A DNA stretch of 14,930 nucleotides from Candidatus Njordarchaeota archaeon (GCA_029856625.1 JAHKLG010000021.1:1-14930); one strand, 5' to 3'. Shown: positions 5,762-13,094, counted from the first letter of the stretch. The notes: generated by a model from the letters alone, not told the origin. Translations and numbers: made by a program.

Positions 5762-6253
5762 TTACATTGCTGGAAAAACTCTTAGCTCAACCTCTCCTCT
5801 TTCTGCATCTTGAATTTTGTATAAGACCCTTACCCTCATTCTTCTTGGCGGATTCTTCGCACCTCTTGACCAAATGACTTCATTAAGTTTCGGGGATATC
5901 CATACTACTGGTCTTTTTATGCGAATTTTTTGACCACTTCTTGGGTCCTCTACGTTCTTAACGTATTTAATCACCAACTCCCTTAAGACCTTCACTGCTT
6001 TCTTAGCACGCTTCCATTTAGGTGCTGATAATATTCTTGGATAAAATCTTACTGTTAATAACCTCTCACCATCTCCCTGCATTTTCTCTTCCATTATTTT
6101 AAGCTTCTTACCAGGCCCACGCTTTTTAATTCTTCGCTCTTCAGTTATCTCCTCTATTTTTTCCTCCTTTACTTCCTCTATTTCCTCTACTTTTTCCCCT
6201 TCCTCCATTGTTTCTTCTACTTTTTCAACGTGCTCTGCTTCTTCCTCACTCAT
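5762..6253 (-). CDS. rpl31e: Large ribosomal subunit protein L31e (eL31) with long N-terminal extension
   Basis: A 50S protein near the polypeptide exit tunnel. The family core begins near residue 65 (LLTVRFYPRI, then PKWKRAKKAVKVLRELV) and ends with IKRPVVWISPKLNEVIWSRG, PPRRMRVRVLYKIQD and VELRVFP, an excellent match. The core is about 98 residues; the other 65 are an extension. Residues 1-38 are almost entirely Glu/Lys/Val with strong net negative charge, followed by a basic Gly/Lys/Arg linker (about 39-62). The extension is in frame with a good GGGGAGG ribosome-binding site before the ATG, so it is probably translated. Gene follows L39e by 17 bases. Confidence 0.92.
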   Translation of the reverse strand: MSEEEAEHVEKVEETMEEGEKVEEIEEVKEEKIEEITEERRIKKRGPGKKLKIMEEKMQGDGERLLTVRFYPRILSAPKWKRAKKAVKVLRELVIKYVKNVEDPRSGQKIRIKRPVVWISPKLNEVIWSRGAKNPPRRMRVRVLYKIQDAERGEVELRVFPAM

Positions 6254-6270
6254 TTTCCTCCCCTTTTCTC

Positions 6271-6426
6271 CTATACCTTAAGTTTATTCCTTCTCCAGTG
6301 TCTCCTTTTTGGTGTTGTCATAACCCTCCTGTTTGTTTTAATTCTAACGAATACAGGTACCATTCTATTTTGCTTATTAGCTTTAGCGAGTCTCAATTTT
6401 TTAGCAAGCGGTTTATATCTTGCCAT
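6271..6426 (-). CDS. rpl39e: Large ribosomal subunit protein L39e (eL39)
   Basis: A 51-residue, very basic protein lining the exit tunnel. MARYKPLAKKLRLAKANKQN and the ending RRHWRRNKLKV are near-perfect family signatures and the length is standard. The ATG at 6426 has an AAGGAGGTG ribosome-binding site. A longer upstream frame belongs to the PDCD5 coding region and is not part of this gene. One base separates it from the PDCD5 stop, so translation is probably coupled. Confidence 0.96.
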   Translation of the reverse strand: MARYKPLAKKLRLAKANKQNRMVPVFVRIKTNRRVMTTPKRRHWRRNKLKV

Positions 6427-6427
6427 C

Positions 6428-6799
6428 TCACACACCTCCTTTACGCTTAAATAGTATTTCCCCACCCCTCCTTCTACCACTCGTTAATCTCTTTAACATT
6501 TCTTTAAGCTGTTCATCGGTTATTGGCTCTGTTATACGTCCGCTTCGTGCTAATAGTATTAGCTGATCCTCAATAGCTCGCGCGAAATCCGGTCTAGCTA
6601 GTTTTATCCTAGCAAGTCTTTCTCTTGCTTCTTCAGTTAATATCGATCTAAGAATTGTCTCACGAGCGATCTCTTCTTGAATAGCCCGTGCTCTTTCTTC
6701 TTCCTCCGATTTCAAGAGTCTTTCGAGCTCCGCCCGCTTTTTAGCCAGTAAAGCCTTTAGTTCTTCGTCTTCTTCTGAATAATTCGCTTCATAACTCAA
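6428..6799 (-). CDS. PDCD5 / TFAR19-related DNA-binding protein
   Basis: A 123-residue helical protein of the PDCD5 family. Its exact job in archaea is unclear; it is almost always encoded beside S19e or L39e/L31e, as here, which suggests a role in translation. Visible features are a charged N-terminal helix (EEDEELKALLAKKRAELERLL), a Glu/Arg-rich segment, the family core ILTEEARERLARIKLARPD with a following AIEDQLILLARSGRI, then the C-terminal basic tail FKRKGG. The TTG at 6799 is chosen because GGGGGTG lies six bases upstream; a GTG nine bases earlier overlaps that ribosome-binding site. First gene of the PDCD5-L39e-L31e operon. Confidence 0.88.
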   Translation of the reverse strand: MSYEANYSEEDEELKALLAKKRAELERLLKSEEEERARAIQEEIARETILRSILTEEARERLARIKLARPDFARAIEDQLILLARSGRITEPITDEQLKEMLKRLTSGRRRGGEILFKRKGGV

Positions 6800-6906
6800 G
6801 TTAAGCACCCCCTTAAAGTTATTCCTTATCGCCCAGTAATGAATAATAAGTTAATTGCAAGATTAAATAACTAATAAGGATACAATTATGAAGCATATTC
6901 CCTAGC

Positions 6907-6922
6907 ATCTTAAATTTAAGAT
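6907..6922. repeat. 16-base perfect palindrome between the S19e and PDCD5 genes
   Basis: ATCTTAAATTTAAGAT reads the same on both strands. It lies 11 bases beyond the S19e stop and over 100 bases upstream of the PDCD5 start. It could be a regulator site for the PDCD5 operon or part of the end of the L44e-S19e transcript. Function unknown. Confidence 0.45.
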
Positions 6923-6933
6923 CTAATTTAATG

Positions 6934-7362
6934 TCATACAATGTTTAGCTCTTTTCCTACTTCTGTAGCGATTTCATTTAACAATTTCTGTCCCTTAGGA
7001 GATACTTTTCGACCCTCGACCGTTCTGATAACTAAACCCGCTGCTTCTAATTGTTGTAGGCAAGTTCGAATTATTTTTGCTCCACCCTTCACCTTGCGTT
7101 CCGGTCTTGTGCCCCTACTTTTTCTTCCACCATAATGTTTTCTCAGATGCCCTACTCCGATCGGTCCACGTATGAAAACTTGATATAATACGCTCGCTGC
7201 TCTTAAATACCACCAATCGGGTTGAATAGGTGGTCTCTCTCTGTGGGGTCCAGTTTTTACAAATTTAGCCCACTCAGGCATTCTTATTTGAGGAATTTGC
7301 TTTAATCTTTCTGCTAACTTTTTTATTAGATAGCTCGGAGGAACATCATATGGTGTAAGCAT
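6934..7362 (-). CDS. rps19e: Small ribosomal subunit protein S19e (eS19)
   Basis: A 142-residue 30S head protein needed for small-subunit maturation. The family pattern is clear: TPYDVPPSYLIKKLAERL, PEWAKFVKTGPHRERPP, DWWYLRAASVLYQVFIRGP, GVGHLRKHYGG, RGTRPERK, then IIRTCLQQLEAAGLV and GRKVSPKGQKLL. The ATG at 7362 is used because GGTGA lies five bases upstream; four more in-frame codons upstream are not supported. It follows L44e by about 30 bases and is probably co-transcribed with it. Confidence 0.96.
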   Translation of the reverse strand: MLTPYDVPPSYLIKKLAERLKQIPQIRMPEWAKFVKTGPHRERPPIQPDWWYLRAASVLYQVFIRGPIGVGHLRKHYGGRKSRGTRPERKVKGGAKIIRTCLQQLEAAGLVIRTVEGRKVSPKGQKLLNEIATEVGKELNIV

Positions 7363-7392
7363 TCTACTCACCAAACTTTAATTTCTACCCTC

Positions 7393-7695
7393 TCATGCTT
7401 TCACGATCTCGAACTTTTTCATCCTTCTTAGTCCCATGTGTCTTGATTTGCCACAAACCGTGCATGTGAGGACTAGATCAATTTTCTTAGTTGTTTTTGC
7501 ATGAAGTTTCCATTGAGAGATAGGCTTTTTACTATATCTACCGTGATTTCCATGTCCTTTAGATCTCCTTTCAGCTCTTCTCTGACCCTTAGATAAGGCT
7601 CTACGAACTTTTCTAACAACCTCTACTCTTACCTTATGCTCTGTGTACGTATTGCAATGCGGGCAGAACTTCCTAATTTTTTCTGGAAACTTCAT
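7393..7695 (-). CDS. rpl44e: Large ribosomal subunit protein L44e (eL44)
   Basis: A 100-residue zinc-binding 50S protein near the tRNA exit site. Zinc ligands are CPHC near the N-terminus and CTVC about 60 residues later. The basic middle (KGQRRAERRSKGHGNHGRYS, then KPISQWKLHAKTTKKIDL) and the end RHMGLRRMKKFEIV are diagnostic. The ATG at 7695 has GGTGA five bases upstream. It starts the L44e-S19e unit, with its own TATA box over the stop codon of the vps25-like gene. Confidence 0.96.
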   Translation of the reverse strand: MKFPEKIRKFCPHCNTYTEHKVRVEVVRKVRRALSKGQRRAERRSKGHGNHGRYSKKPISQWKLHAKTTKKIDLVLTCTVCGKSRHMGLRRMKKFEIVKA

Positions 7696-7737
7696 GATAC
7701 TCACCAGTCGTTATTATGCACATTGTAGAAAAAGTTA

Positions 7738-7749
7738 CTCATGCATGAG
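7738..7749. repeat. 12-base palindrome in the L44e leader
   Basis: CTCATGCATGAG, immediately downstream (minus strand) of the L44e TATA box and just before the predicted start site. Possible operator. On the minus strand it is followed by TAACTTTTTCT, so a role in ending the vps4-vps25 transcript is also possible. Confidence 0.35.
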
Positions 7750-7750
7750 C

Positions 7751-7760
7751 TTTTTAAAAA
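7751..7760 (-). promoter_or_regulatory. TATA box of L44e, overlapping the vps25-like stop codon
   Basis: TTTTTAAAAA, nearly identical to the S17e TATA box. A start about 25 bases away, near 7728, leaves a leader of about 33 bases to the L44e ATG. The TAA stop of the upstream gene lies inside the box. Confidence 0.5.
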
Positions 7761-8440
7761 TGTAACCTTAAAGCTACTCCTCTCTCTATCCAACTGGCCT
7801 TACCTTCTTTCACAAGAAGATCTAGCATCTTCATTAAGTATTTATTAGGAATATCTGGGAAAATTCTAGCAATAACGCTTACTCTCAATAAATTTAAGCC
7901 TACTTTAAAAGCCTCGTCATAAATCATGTGGGAAATCTCTCTTGGAGTCATCCAGAAAACTAAAAAATGGTTATTATCTAAGAGGATAGCAATACCACGG
8001 TTTTCTAGTGTTTTTACTAACTGGATTAAATCTTCTAAGGCTAATCCCCTTCCTTCTTTATCCTTAAAGGGAAATTCATTCAGAAGATCAGTAAACGAGA
8101 GGAGGAACTTACATTTTTTCCTTGCATATACTAACAGAATATCTGCCCACTTAGAATACCAATGTTTAATAAATTTTTCATGCGGTCTTATTCTAAACCA
8201 TTCTTCATTAATGAGAGAAGGATAACTAGCTGATTCAGAAATTTTTTTAAGCCTGATTTTAAAGTTCTTTATAAACTCTTTTTCTGCGAGCCTTATTATT
8301 GAAACCCTTGGTGCTGCTTCGGTGCTTTTAATCAGCTTTATTATTTCCTCAACCTCTTTTGTTAACTCCTCTCTCTTCTCCCTTTCTAATATCTCTTCCT
8401 TAGTCTTTCTTTTTGCCCTAGCAATTTCTTTTTCACTCAT
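7754..8440 (-). CDS. Vps25-like ESCRT-II subunit with basic N-terminal extension
   Basis: Predicted ESCRT-II subunit, which in eukaryotes has two winged helices and nucleates ESCRT-III. From about residue 80 the 228-residue protein follows Vps25: WFRIRPHEKFIKHWYSKWAD is placed like the Vps25 opening (PFFTLQPN, then RQKQLAAW). The first winged helix ends in NRGIAILLDNNHFLVFW followed by TPREISHMIYDEAFKVG (human Vps25: SSFLIMW, RPEEWGKLIYQWVSRSG). The second has NKYLMKMLDLLVKEGKASWI and ends GVALRLHF (human: GRGVKFF). The first 70 residues are a charged helix absent from eukaryotic Vps25. It starts 34 bases after vps4 and surely forms an operon with it. The ATG at 8440 has AGGT seven bases upstream; an ATG two codons earlier (8446) is also possible. 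Confidence 0.8.
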   Translation of the reverse strand: MSEKEIARAKRKTKEEILEREKREELTKEVEEIIKLIKSTEAAPRVSIIRLAEKEFIKNFKIRLKKISESASYPSLINEEWFRIRPHEKFIKHWYSKWADILLVYARKKCKFLLSFTDLLNEFPFKDKEGRGLALEDLIQLVKTLENRGIAILLDNNHFLVFWMTPREISHMIYDEAFKVGLNLLRVSVIARIFPDIPNKYLMKMLDLLVKEGKASWIERGVALRLHF

Positions 8441-8474
8441 TTTCATTACCTAATAGATAATGCAGAAGAATTAA

Positions 8475-9638
8475 TTATTCGGAGGCAAATTTTCGAGCCC
8501 ACACTTCATATTTACGTATTTCTTCCCCTGTAATACTAGGCTTTATCTTCTTCAACGCCTCTAAAAGATCACTCATTTTAACGGGTCTAGGCTTTACGTC
8601 CTTACGAGTTAATAGTCCTTTTTCGGCGAGTTCTCTAATAGGATTCATCACAGCTTCTCGTACAATTAGAGCGATATCATGTCCCGTATACCCTTCGGTT
8701 AATCTAGCTAACTCATCATAATCAACATCATCCGCTACTTCAACATCCCTTAGATGTATTCTAAAGATCTCTTTTCTTGCCCTAAAATCAGGTGGTGGCA
8801 CATATATTCTTTTCTCAAATCTTCTCCTGAAAGCTGGATCTAAAAGTTCAGGGACATTAGTAGCTCCTATAACTACGATTCTCTCATTGGGAGAAGATAA
8901 CAATCCATCCATTTGTGTTAGAAAAACCGTTTTAACTCTATGTATAGCTTCGTTCTCTCCTTCCCTTCTCATCGAAGCTATTGCATCTACTTCATCGATA
9001 AATATGATGGCTGGTTGGTGCTCTCGAGCAATCCTGAAAATGCTTTTCACTATTTTTTCCGATTCTCCAAGCCATTTAGATAGTATAAGCGCCGCGTCAA
9101 TATTCAAAAATGTAGCATCAACGCTTCCAGCTACAGCTTTTGCTAGAAGTGTTTTACCACATCCTGGCGGACCAAAAAGTAATATGCCTTTCCATGGTCT
9201 TCTAGAGCCTCTAAATAAGTCCGGCCTCTGCATGGGCCATACTATAGCTTCCATTAAAGCCCTCTTAGCATTCTCAAGATTCGCTATATCCTCCCAGCTA
9301 ACCTTGGGTTTTTCAATAATAATCGCTTCTCTAGCTATTCTCTCGAGTTCATGTTCCTCCTTTCCGCTTTTTCCTAACCTTGCCCCCTTAATTTCACTAA
9401 GAAGTTTTTGAACTCGAGACGAATACTGTTTAAGACGCTCCTCATATATCTTTCTAACAGCTTTTCTGGACTCCGCTTTAACAAGCTTTTTTAGTGCTAC
9501 TATAGCTTTATAATAATAGATTACAGCTGTCCGCGTATTTCCTCTCTGGTCAGCCTCCACAGCTTTTTTAGCATAATTAGCTGCTAGTTCTCTTAGCAAT
9601 TCTATTTCGTATTCCATTACGGACATCCGCAATATCAT
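8475..9638 (-). CDS. cdvC: Vps4/CdvC AAA ATPase with MIT domain
   Basis: The ATPase that extracts and disassembles ESCRT-III polymers in membrane scission and archaeal cell division. It has a 387-residue Vps4 layout: MIT three-helix domain at about 8-82 (LAANYAKKAVEADQRGN), linker, then one AAA domain with Walker A GPPGCGKT at 156-163, pore loop KWLGES at 188-193, Walker B IIFIDEVD at 211-218, sensor asparagine N261 and arginine fingers R271-R273. The C-terminal helix (MSDLLEALKKIKPSI, then KYEVWARKF) is typical of Vps4 and of katanin-type relatives. All catalytic residues are intact. Start choice is open: ATG at 9638, 9626 or 9617, none with a good ribosome-binding site, so translation may be leaderless. 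First gene of the vps4-vps25 operon. Confidence 0.93.
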   Translation of the reverse strand: MILRMSVMEYEIELLRELAANYAKKAVEADQRGNTRTAVIYYYKAIVALKKLVKAESRKAVRKIYEERLKQYSSRVQKLLSEIKGARLGKSGKEEHELERIAREAIIIEKPKVSWEDIANLENAKRALMEAIVWPMQRPDLFRGSRRPWKGILLFGPPGCGKTLLAKAVAGSVDATFLNIDAALILSKWLGESEKIVKSIFRIAREHQPAIIFIDEVDAIASMRREGENEAIHRVKTVFLTQMDGLLSSPNERIVVIGATNVPELLDPAFRRRFEKRIYVPPPDFRARKEIFRIHLRDVEVADDVDYDELARLTEGYTGHDIALIVREAVMNPIRELAEKGLLTRKDVKPRPVKMSDLLEALKKIKPSITGEEIRKYEVWARKFASE

Positions 9639-9711
9639 TTATTCTTGTGAATTTTTAACAAAAATTTAATTACGCTCTGGGATTCGGCATAATGCATTTA
9701 GTATTGTCGGC

Positions 9712-9721
9712 TATATTTATA
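9712..9721. promoter_or_regulatory. TATA-like element in the vps4/solenoid divergent region
   Basis: TATATTTATA on plus, TATAAATATA on minus; both are good archaeal TATA sequences. On the minus strand it would give a vps4 leader of about 50 bases. A second candidate, the AT-rich run at about 9651-9668, would instead give a leaderless vps4 mRNA. On plus, a second TATA-like run (TGTTTAATTAG) at about 9781-9791 is closer to the solenoid gene. Confidence 0.3.
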
Positions 9722-9840
9722 CTTTAACAAGAGTAGTGTTTATGTATGACTTAATTGATGTTTTGTAATGAGTCTTAATATGTTTAATTAGTTTATGGTT
9801 TAGTTTGATCATCTTTTTCACAATCTACACAGGTGATCGC

Positions 9841-11490
9841 GTGTCAATAGCTGATTGGAAGGAATATGAAGAGATTTTACAACTTTTTATCGAGCTATTG
9901 AGAGAACTAAATAGTCCAATGGAAAGACGATTACTCACATTAAATATCGCTGAATATATCCCCGAAATTCGCTGGTACGGCATTTCAATCTTAATGGACA
10001 GGATTATAGATGATCTCTTAAAAGAAAAGCAAGATGCTATTACGCTATCTATAGCCTCTAAAATAATTGCTAATGAGTATCCAGAAAAAGCTTTAATGTA
10101 CGCTAGGAGAGTTCTTTCGGATCTGGAAACTTTAAGTGAGTGGGAATATGATAAAGCATTATCTTTAATCTACATATCACTAACTTTTGAGGAACTTAAC
10201 CAAAAAAATCTGGCACGTTTTGCGCTTCAAGAAGCATTAAAATGGGCTAGAAAAATTCCCGATCGCTCAGATCGATCGATTATTCTGAGCAAGTTAGTTC
10301 CTATAGTTTATGAGCACGGACAAAGCTCTTTAGCATTAGCATTAATTGATGAGATAGTTTATACTCCAAAAAAGATTGACGCTGCATTAAGTATTGCTAA
10401 GAAACTTCCCTCCAATGCTGACGAAATTATTAAAATGTTAACACTAAAAGTTCCAGCAGACGAGAAAATGCTCATTTGGGCTACGTGGGCTGATGCCATC
10501 TCGCCAAATTCTTCGGAGAAAGTTTTGAGGATCTGTAACGAAGTATTGAATGAGCTTAATATTAGAAAGGACTTTGAAAGCATTAGAGCTGTAAATGTGA
10601 TGCTTCGATGCTTCTCAGCTCTTTTAAAAATAAGAAATATCCCAGAAGCTAATAAGAAGGCTTTGGAAATTTACTCAAAATTGCGTAATATTCTAGCTAA
10701 GAAAATGAGTGAAAGACCTTACCTCAATATTTTCTTAGAATTAATTGAAATTCTGAACCGAGAAAAATTTGAAGAGCGCGTCCGTGAAATATTAAGCAAA
10801 TTAGAAATTTTGGCAGAGAAGAAAGGACCTCCCGATAATCTATTTGTCCTTAACAGGGTAGCATATATCTACAGTAAAATGCATGCTTTCAACAAGACAG
10901 CAGAAAATCTTCGAAAAGTTATTAATATAAGTCGTTCATTGGAGAAGTTGTTAGCAGTTCCGGCCATGATAGATTCTGCAGTTACAGCTACAATGATAAT
11001 GAATGAGTTTCCAGCAAATATACCGCGCGAAATTGTGCTAAGATATGCCGATATGATTCGGCCTGCTGAATACTTTGAAGTTAAGATCCATCTGACGAGA
11101 GAAAACTTCGAATTTCTTAAAACTCATTACCCTGGACGAACAGTTAGTGAAGCCGTTAACTCTATCGTACTGAAATATAGAATACTGGAAAGAACACGAT
11201 TAGACGAGAAAATGAGAAAACTCATAACAAAGCTAATGGATTTGGGTGAGTTCACGATCCTTCATTACTTACTTAAGTATATCTACTCCGTGGGAATATC
11301 TGAAGCTGAACGTCAATCCTTACTAAATCTCCTTGGACGGGCAGTCGAGATGATAACCCTTAACCAAATCGAAGAAGCAAAGTCATATGTCGATCTAATA
11401 TTATCTAGATTAGAGAGAAGCGGCATACCTTTAATACCCATCTTGTATAATTACTTTAGTGAGTACGCAATTGCTTTATTGATACGCTAG
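9841..11490 (+). CDS. Alpha-solenoid (TPR-like) protein of unknown function, divergent from vps4
   Basis: A 549-residue protein that looks almost wholly alpha-helical. Helical hairpins of about 35-40 residues recur through the length with TPR/SEL1-like spacing (for example YPEKALMYARRVLSDL, KNLARFALQEALKWARKIP, SSLALALIDEI, EANKKALEIYSKLRNIL). No signal peptide or transmembrane segment is visible. At about residues 411-448 the pattern breaks: FEVKIHLTRENFEFLKTHYP followed by GRTVSEAVNSIVLKY reads like a ribbon-helix-helix domain, a DNA-binding or dimerisation fold. The GTG at 9841 is chosen because GGTGA lies four bases upstream; the frame back to 9805 has no such signal. Not recognised as a named family. 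Its placement beside vps4 suggests, but does not show, a role in membrane remodelling or division. Confidence 0.75.
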   Translation: MSIADWKEYEEILQLFIELLRELNSPMERRLLTLNIAEYIPEIRWYGISILMDRIIDDLLKEKQDAITLSIASKIIANEYPEKALMYARRVLSDLETLSEWEYDKALSLIYISLTFEELNQKNLARFALQEALKWARKIPDRSDRSIILSKLVPIVYEHGQSSLALALIDEIVYTPKKIDAALSIAKKLPSNADEIIKMLTLKVPADEKMLIWATWADAISPNSSEKVLRICNEVLNELNIRKDFESIRAVNVMLRCFSALLKIRNIPEANKKALEIYSKLRNILAKKMSERPYLNIFLELIEILNREKFEERVREILSKLEILAEKKGPPDNLFVLNRVAYIYSKMHAFNKTAENLRKVINISRSLEKLLAVPAMIDSAVTATMIMNEFPANIPREIVLRYADMIRPAEYFEVKIHLTRENFEFLKTHYPGRTVSEAVNSIVLKYRILERTRLDEKMRKLITKLMDLGEFTILHYLLKYIYSVGISEAERQSLLNLLGRAVEMITLNQIEEAKSYVDLILSRLERSGIPLIPILYNYFSEYAIALLIR

Positions 11491-11535
11491 CTTAATCAAG
11501 CTAATATTTTAAAGAAGATGTCATGTACTATAAAA

Positions 11536-12435
11536 CTAAATTTTTACTCCCTCCTCTTTAAGGATCTCATTTATGATTCTCTTAAGATCATTAGGATCGA
11601 TTCTGTACTTCTTCCTAAAATAATTCACTATCCTCGCTAGATCCTCAGTAAGATACTTAATTGCTTCTGGTTTAGAAGAGACTATGTATTGAGGAAAATC
11701 AATTAGATAAACCTCTCCTCCTCTCGTCACTAACACATTAAATTCACTTAAGTCTGCATGTACAATTCCCACTTTGTAAGCTTTTACTATTTCTCGTATA
11801 ATTTTGCTAAATGTATCCAGCGGGTTCAGCAATCTTGCTTTTACTAGTTCAACACCATCAATATAATCCATGACTATTGCATGCCTACTTCTAGCAATTG
11901 GTTTTGGTACATGTACACCAGCATTATATAAAACTGTTAGCGCTCTAAATTCTCTCTGAGCACTCCTAAATGCTAATTGATACCATGAATACACTTTATT
12001 AGGCATATAATAGTACCGATATACCCTAATTCTTCTGAAACACTCTTTACTTATCCGATATAGCTTCAATATTCTTGGCTCATTATCAAAGTACGTTATC
12101 CATATGTCGCCTTCTTTGCCCACACCGATCTTAGGTCCTACCTTTGTAATTACTCCATACATACTTAAAGATCTCAACGCTATTGCATCTAATCCTTTGT
12201 ATGTTAAGGCATATCCAATATATTCTTCCTGCTTCTTCTTTACGAGCTTATACTTGAGAAGAAAGTCCATTATTTCTTCCAACTTATTTGGCTTTATTCT
12301 TACTTTCTTAGCAATATACTGGAGCGGAACATACTCAAATCTTCTTAACGATTTCTCCATAATTAGAAGGATTTCATAGTGGATAAAGCTAAGATGTCTC
12401 ATTATATCGATGAGCTCTAATAGACTAATACTCAT
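11536..12435 (-). CDS. rio2: RIO2 family serine kinase/ATPase
   Basis: Atypical kinase acting in late 40S/30S ribosomal subunit maturation. The N-terminal winged helix at about 5-80, typical of RIO2 and absent from RIO1, includes YEILLIMEKSLRRFEYVP. The RIO kinase domain follows: nucleotide loop GVGKEGDIW, ATP-binding lysine in RILKLYR, RRIRVYR with YSWYQLAFRSAQREFRAL as in RIO2, hinge VMDYIDG, catalytic loop HADLSEFNVLV (Asp and Asn present) and metal-binding LIDFPQ. All key residues are intact and the length (299) is normal. The ATG at 12435 overlaps the stop of the upstream gene by one base (TGATG) with GGAAAGG before it; an upstream ATG at 12459 is therefore unlikely. Confidence 0.93.
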   Translation of the reverse strand: MSISLLELIDIMRHLSFIHYEILLIMEKSLRRFEYVPLQYIAKKVRIKPNKLEEIMDFLLKYKLVKKKQEEYIGYALTYKGLDAIALRSLSMYGVITKVGPKIGVGKEGDIWITYFDNEPRILKLYRISKECFRRIRVYRYYYMPNKVYSWYQLAFRSAQREFRALTVLYNAGVHVPKPIARSRHAIVMDYIDGVELVKARLLNPLDTFSKIIREIVKAYKVGIVHADLSEFNVLVTRGGEVYLIDFPQYIVSSKPEAIKYLTEDLARIVNYFRKKYRIDPNDLKRIINEILKEEGVKI

Positions 12436-13094
12436 CACCTTTCCAATTTTTTCCAACAATCTATGTGTAAGTATCCGCGCAGAACCCTTCTTGGTGTAAT
12501 GAATTTTACTTCTACCAGTTCTCGTCCTTTCTCAATATCTAGGCCACATTCTATGCAATATCTCCTTCTATTCAATAGTTTTTTGGCAAATTCTAATTTA
12601 GTATATCTCCATTCATTCTTCCACACATTAAAGCTAGTCTTAACCAATTCCTCGCGCTCTTCTGGTTTTAGTGCAACCCATTTTAAGAGTTCAACCACAT
12701 AATCTCGATAATGGATTAATCGCTTAACTAGGAATCTTGGTACTCCCAATTCTACTAAGTGAAAGTCAAAACTAGCCTCTATCAAATCTTGAAGCTTTGA
12801 ATTTATTTTTACTGGAGTCCAATTCCAACCTTTGTCATCAAAGAACCTGAACGCTGGTTTGAAAAAACTTCCTCTACAGATTCTTATTTCATCCTCTTCT
12901 GGATCAAAATGAATTGCGTTAAGAAGATAGTTTATGGCTTCGATAATGTTTCTTGATAAAAGTTCTCTTGGAGTTCCATCTTTGAACACGCTTACTGGAA
13001 TTACTGTGTATTTAAAGATCCGTTCCTTAAGTGCTCCTATTACTGCGCCTCCTAATGGACATCCAGTCCCAGCATCATCTATCTCAATAATCAT
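12435..13094 (-). CDS. Conserved archaeal protein with DDAGTG motif and C-terminal zinc site, function unknown
   Basis: A 219-residue protein. The opening MIIEIDDAGTGCPLGGAVIG has two aspartates followed by a glycine-rich turn on a predicted beta strand, reminiscent of RNase H-like or actin-like folds (inference). The middle is helical. The C-terminal 45 residues hold a likely zinc site with YCIECG and HIDCW, about 30 residues apart (Cys2-His-Cys). The start is ATG with GAGGTGGGAG upstream. Its stop overlaps the rio2 start by one base, so the two proteins are made together, hinting at a role in ribosome maturation or RNA processing. I recognise it as a conserved-looking hypothetical but cannot name the family. 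Confidence 0.75.
   Translation of the reverse strand: MIIEIDDAGTGCPLGGAVIGALKERIFKYTVIPVSVFKDGTPRELLSRNIIEAINYLLNAIHFDPEEDEIRICRGSFFKPAFRFFDDKGWNWTPVKINSKLQDLIEASFDFHLVELGVPRFLVKRLIHYRDYVVELLKWVALKPEEREELVKTSFNVWKNEWRYTKLEFAKKLLNRRRYCIECGLDIEKGRELVEVKFITPRRVLRGYLHIDCWKKLER

Noticed and set aside
8887..9411. A 174-codon plus-strand frame opposite vps4
   Set aside because: It mirrors the conserved AAA domain coding strand; shadow frame with no start signal.
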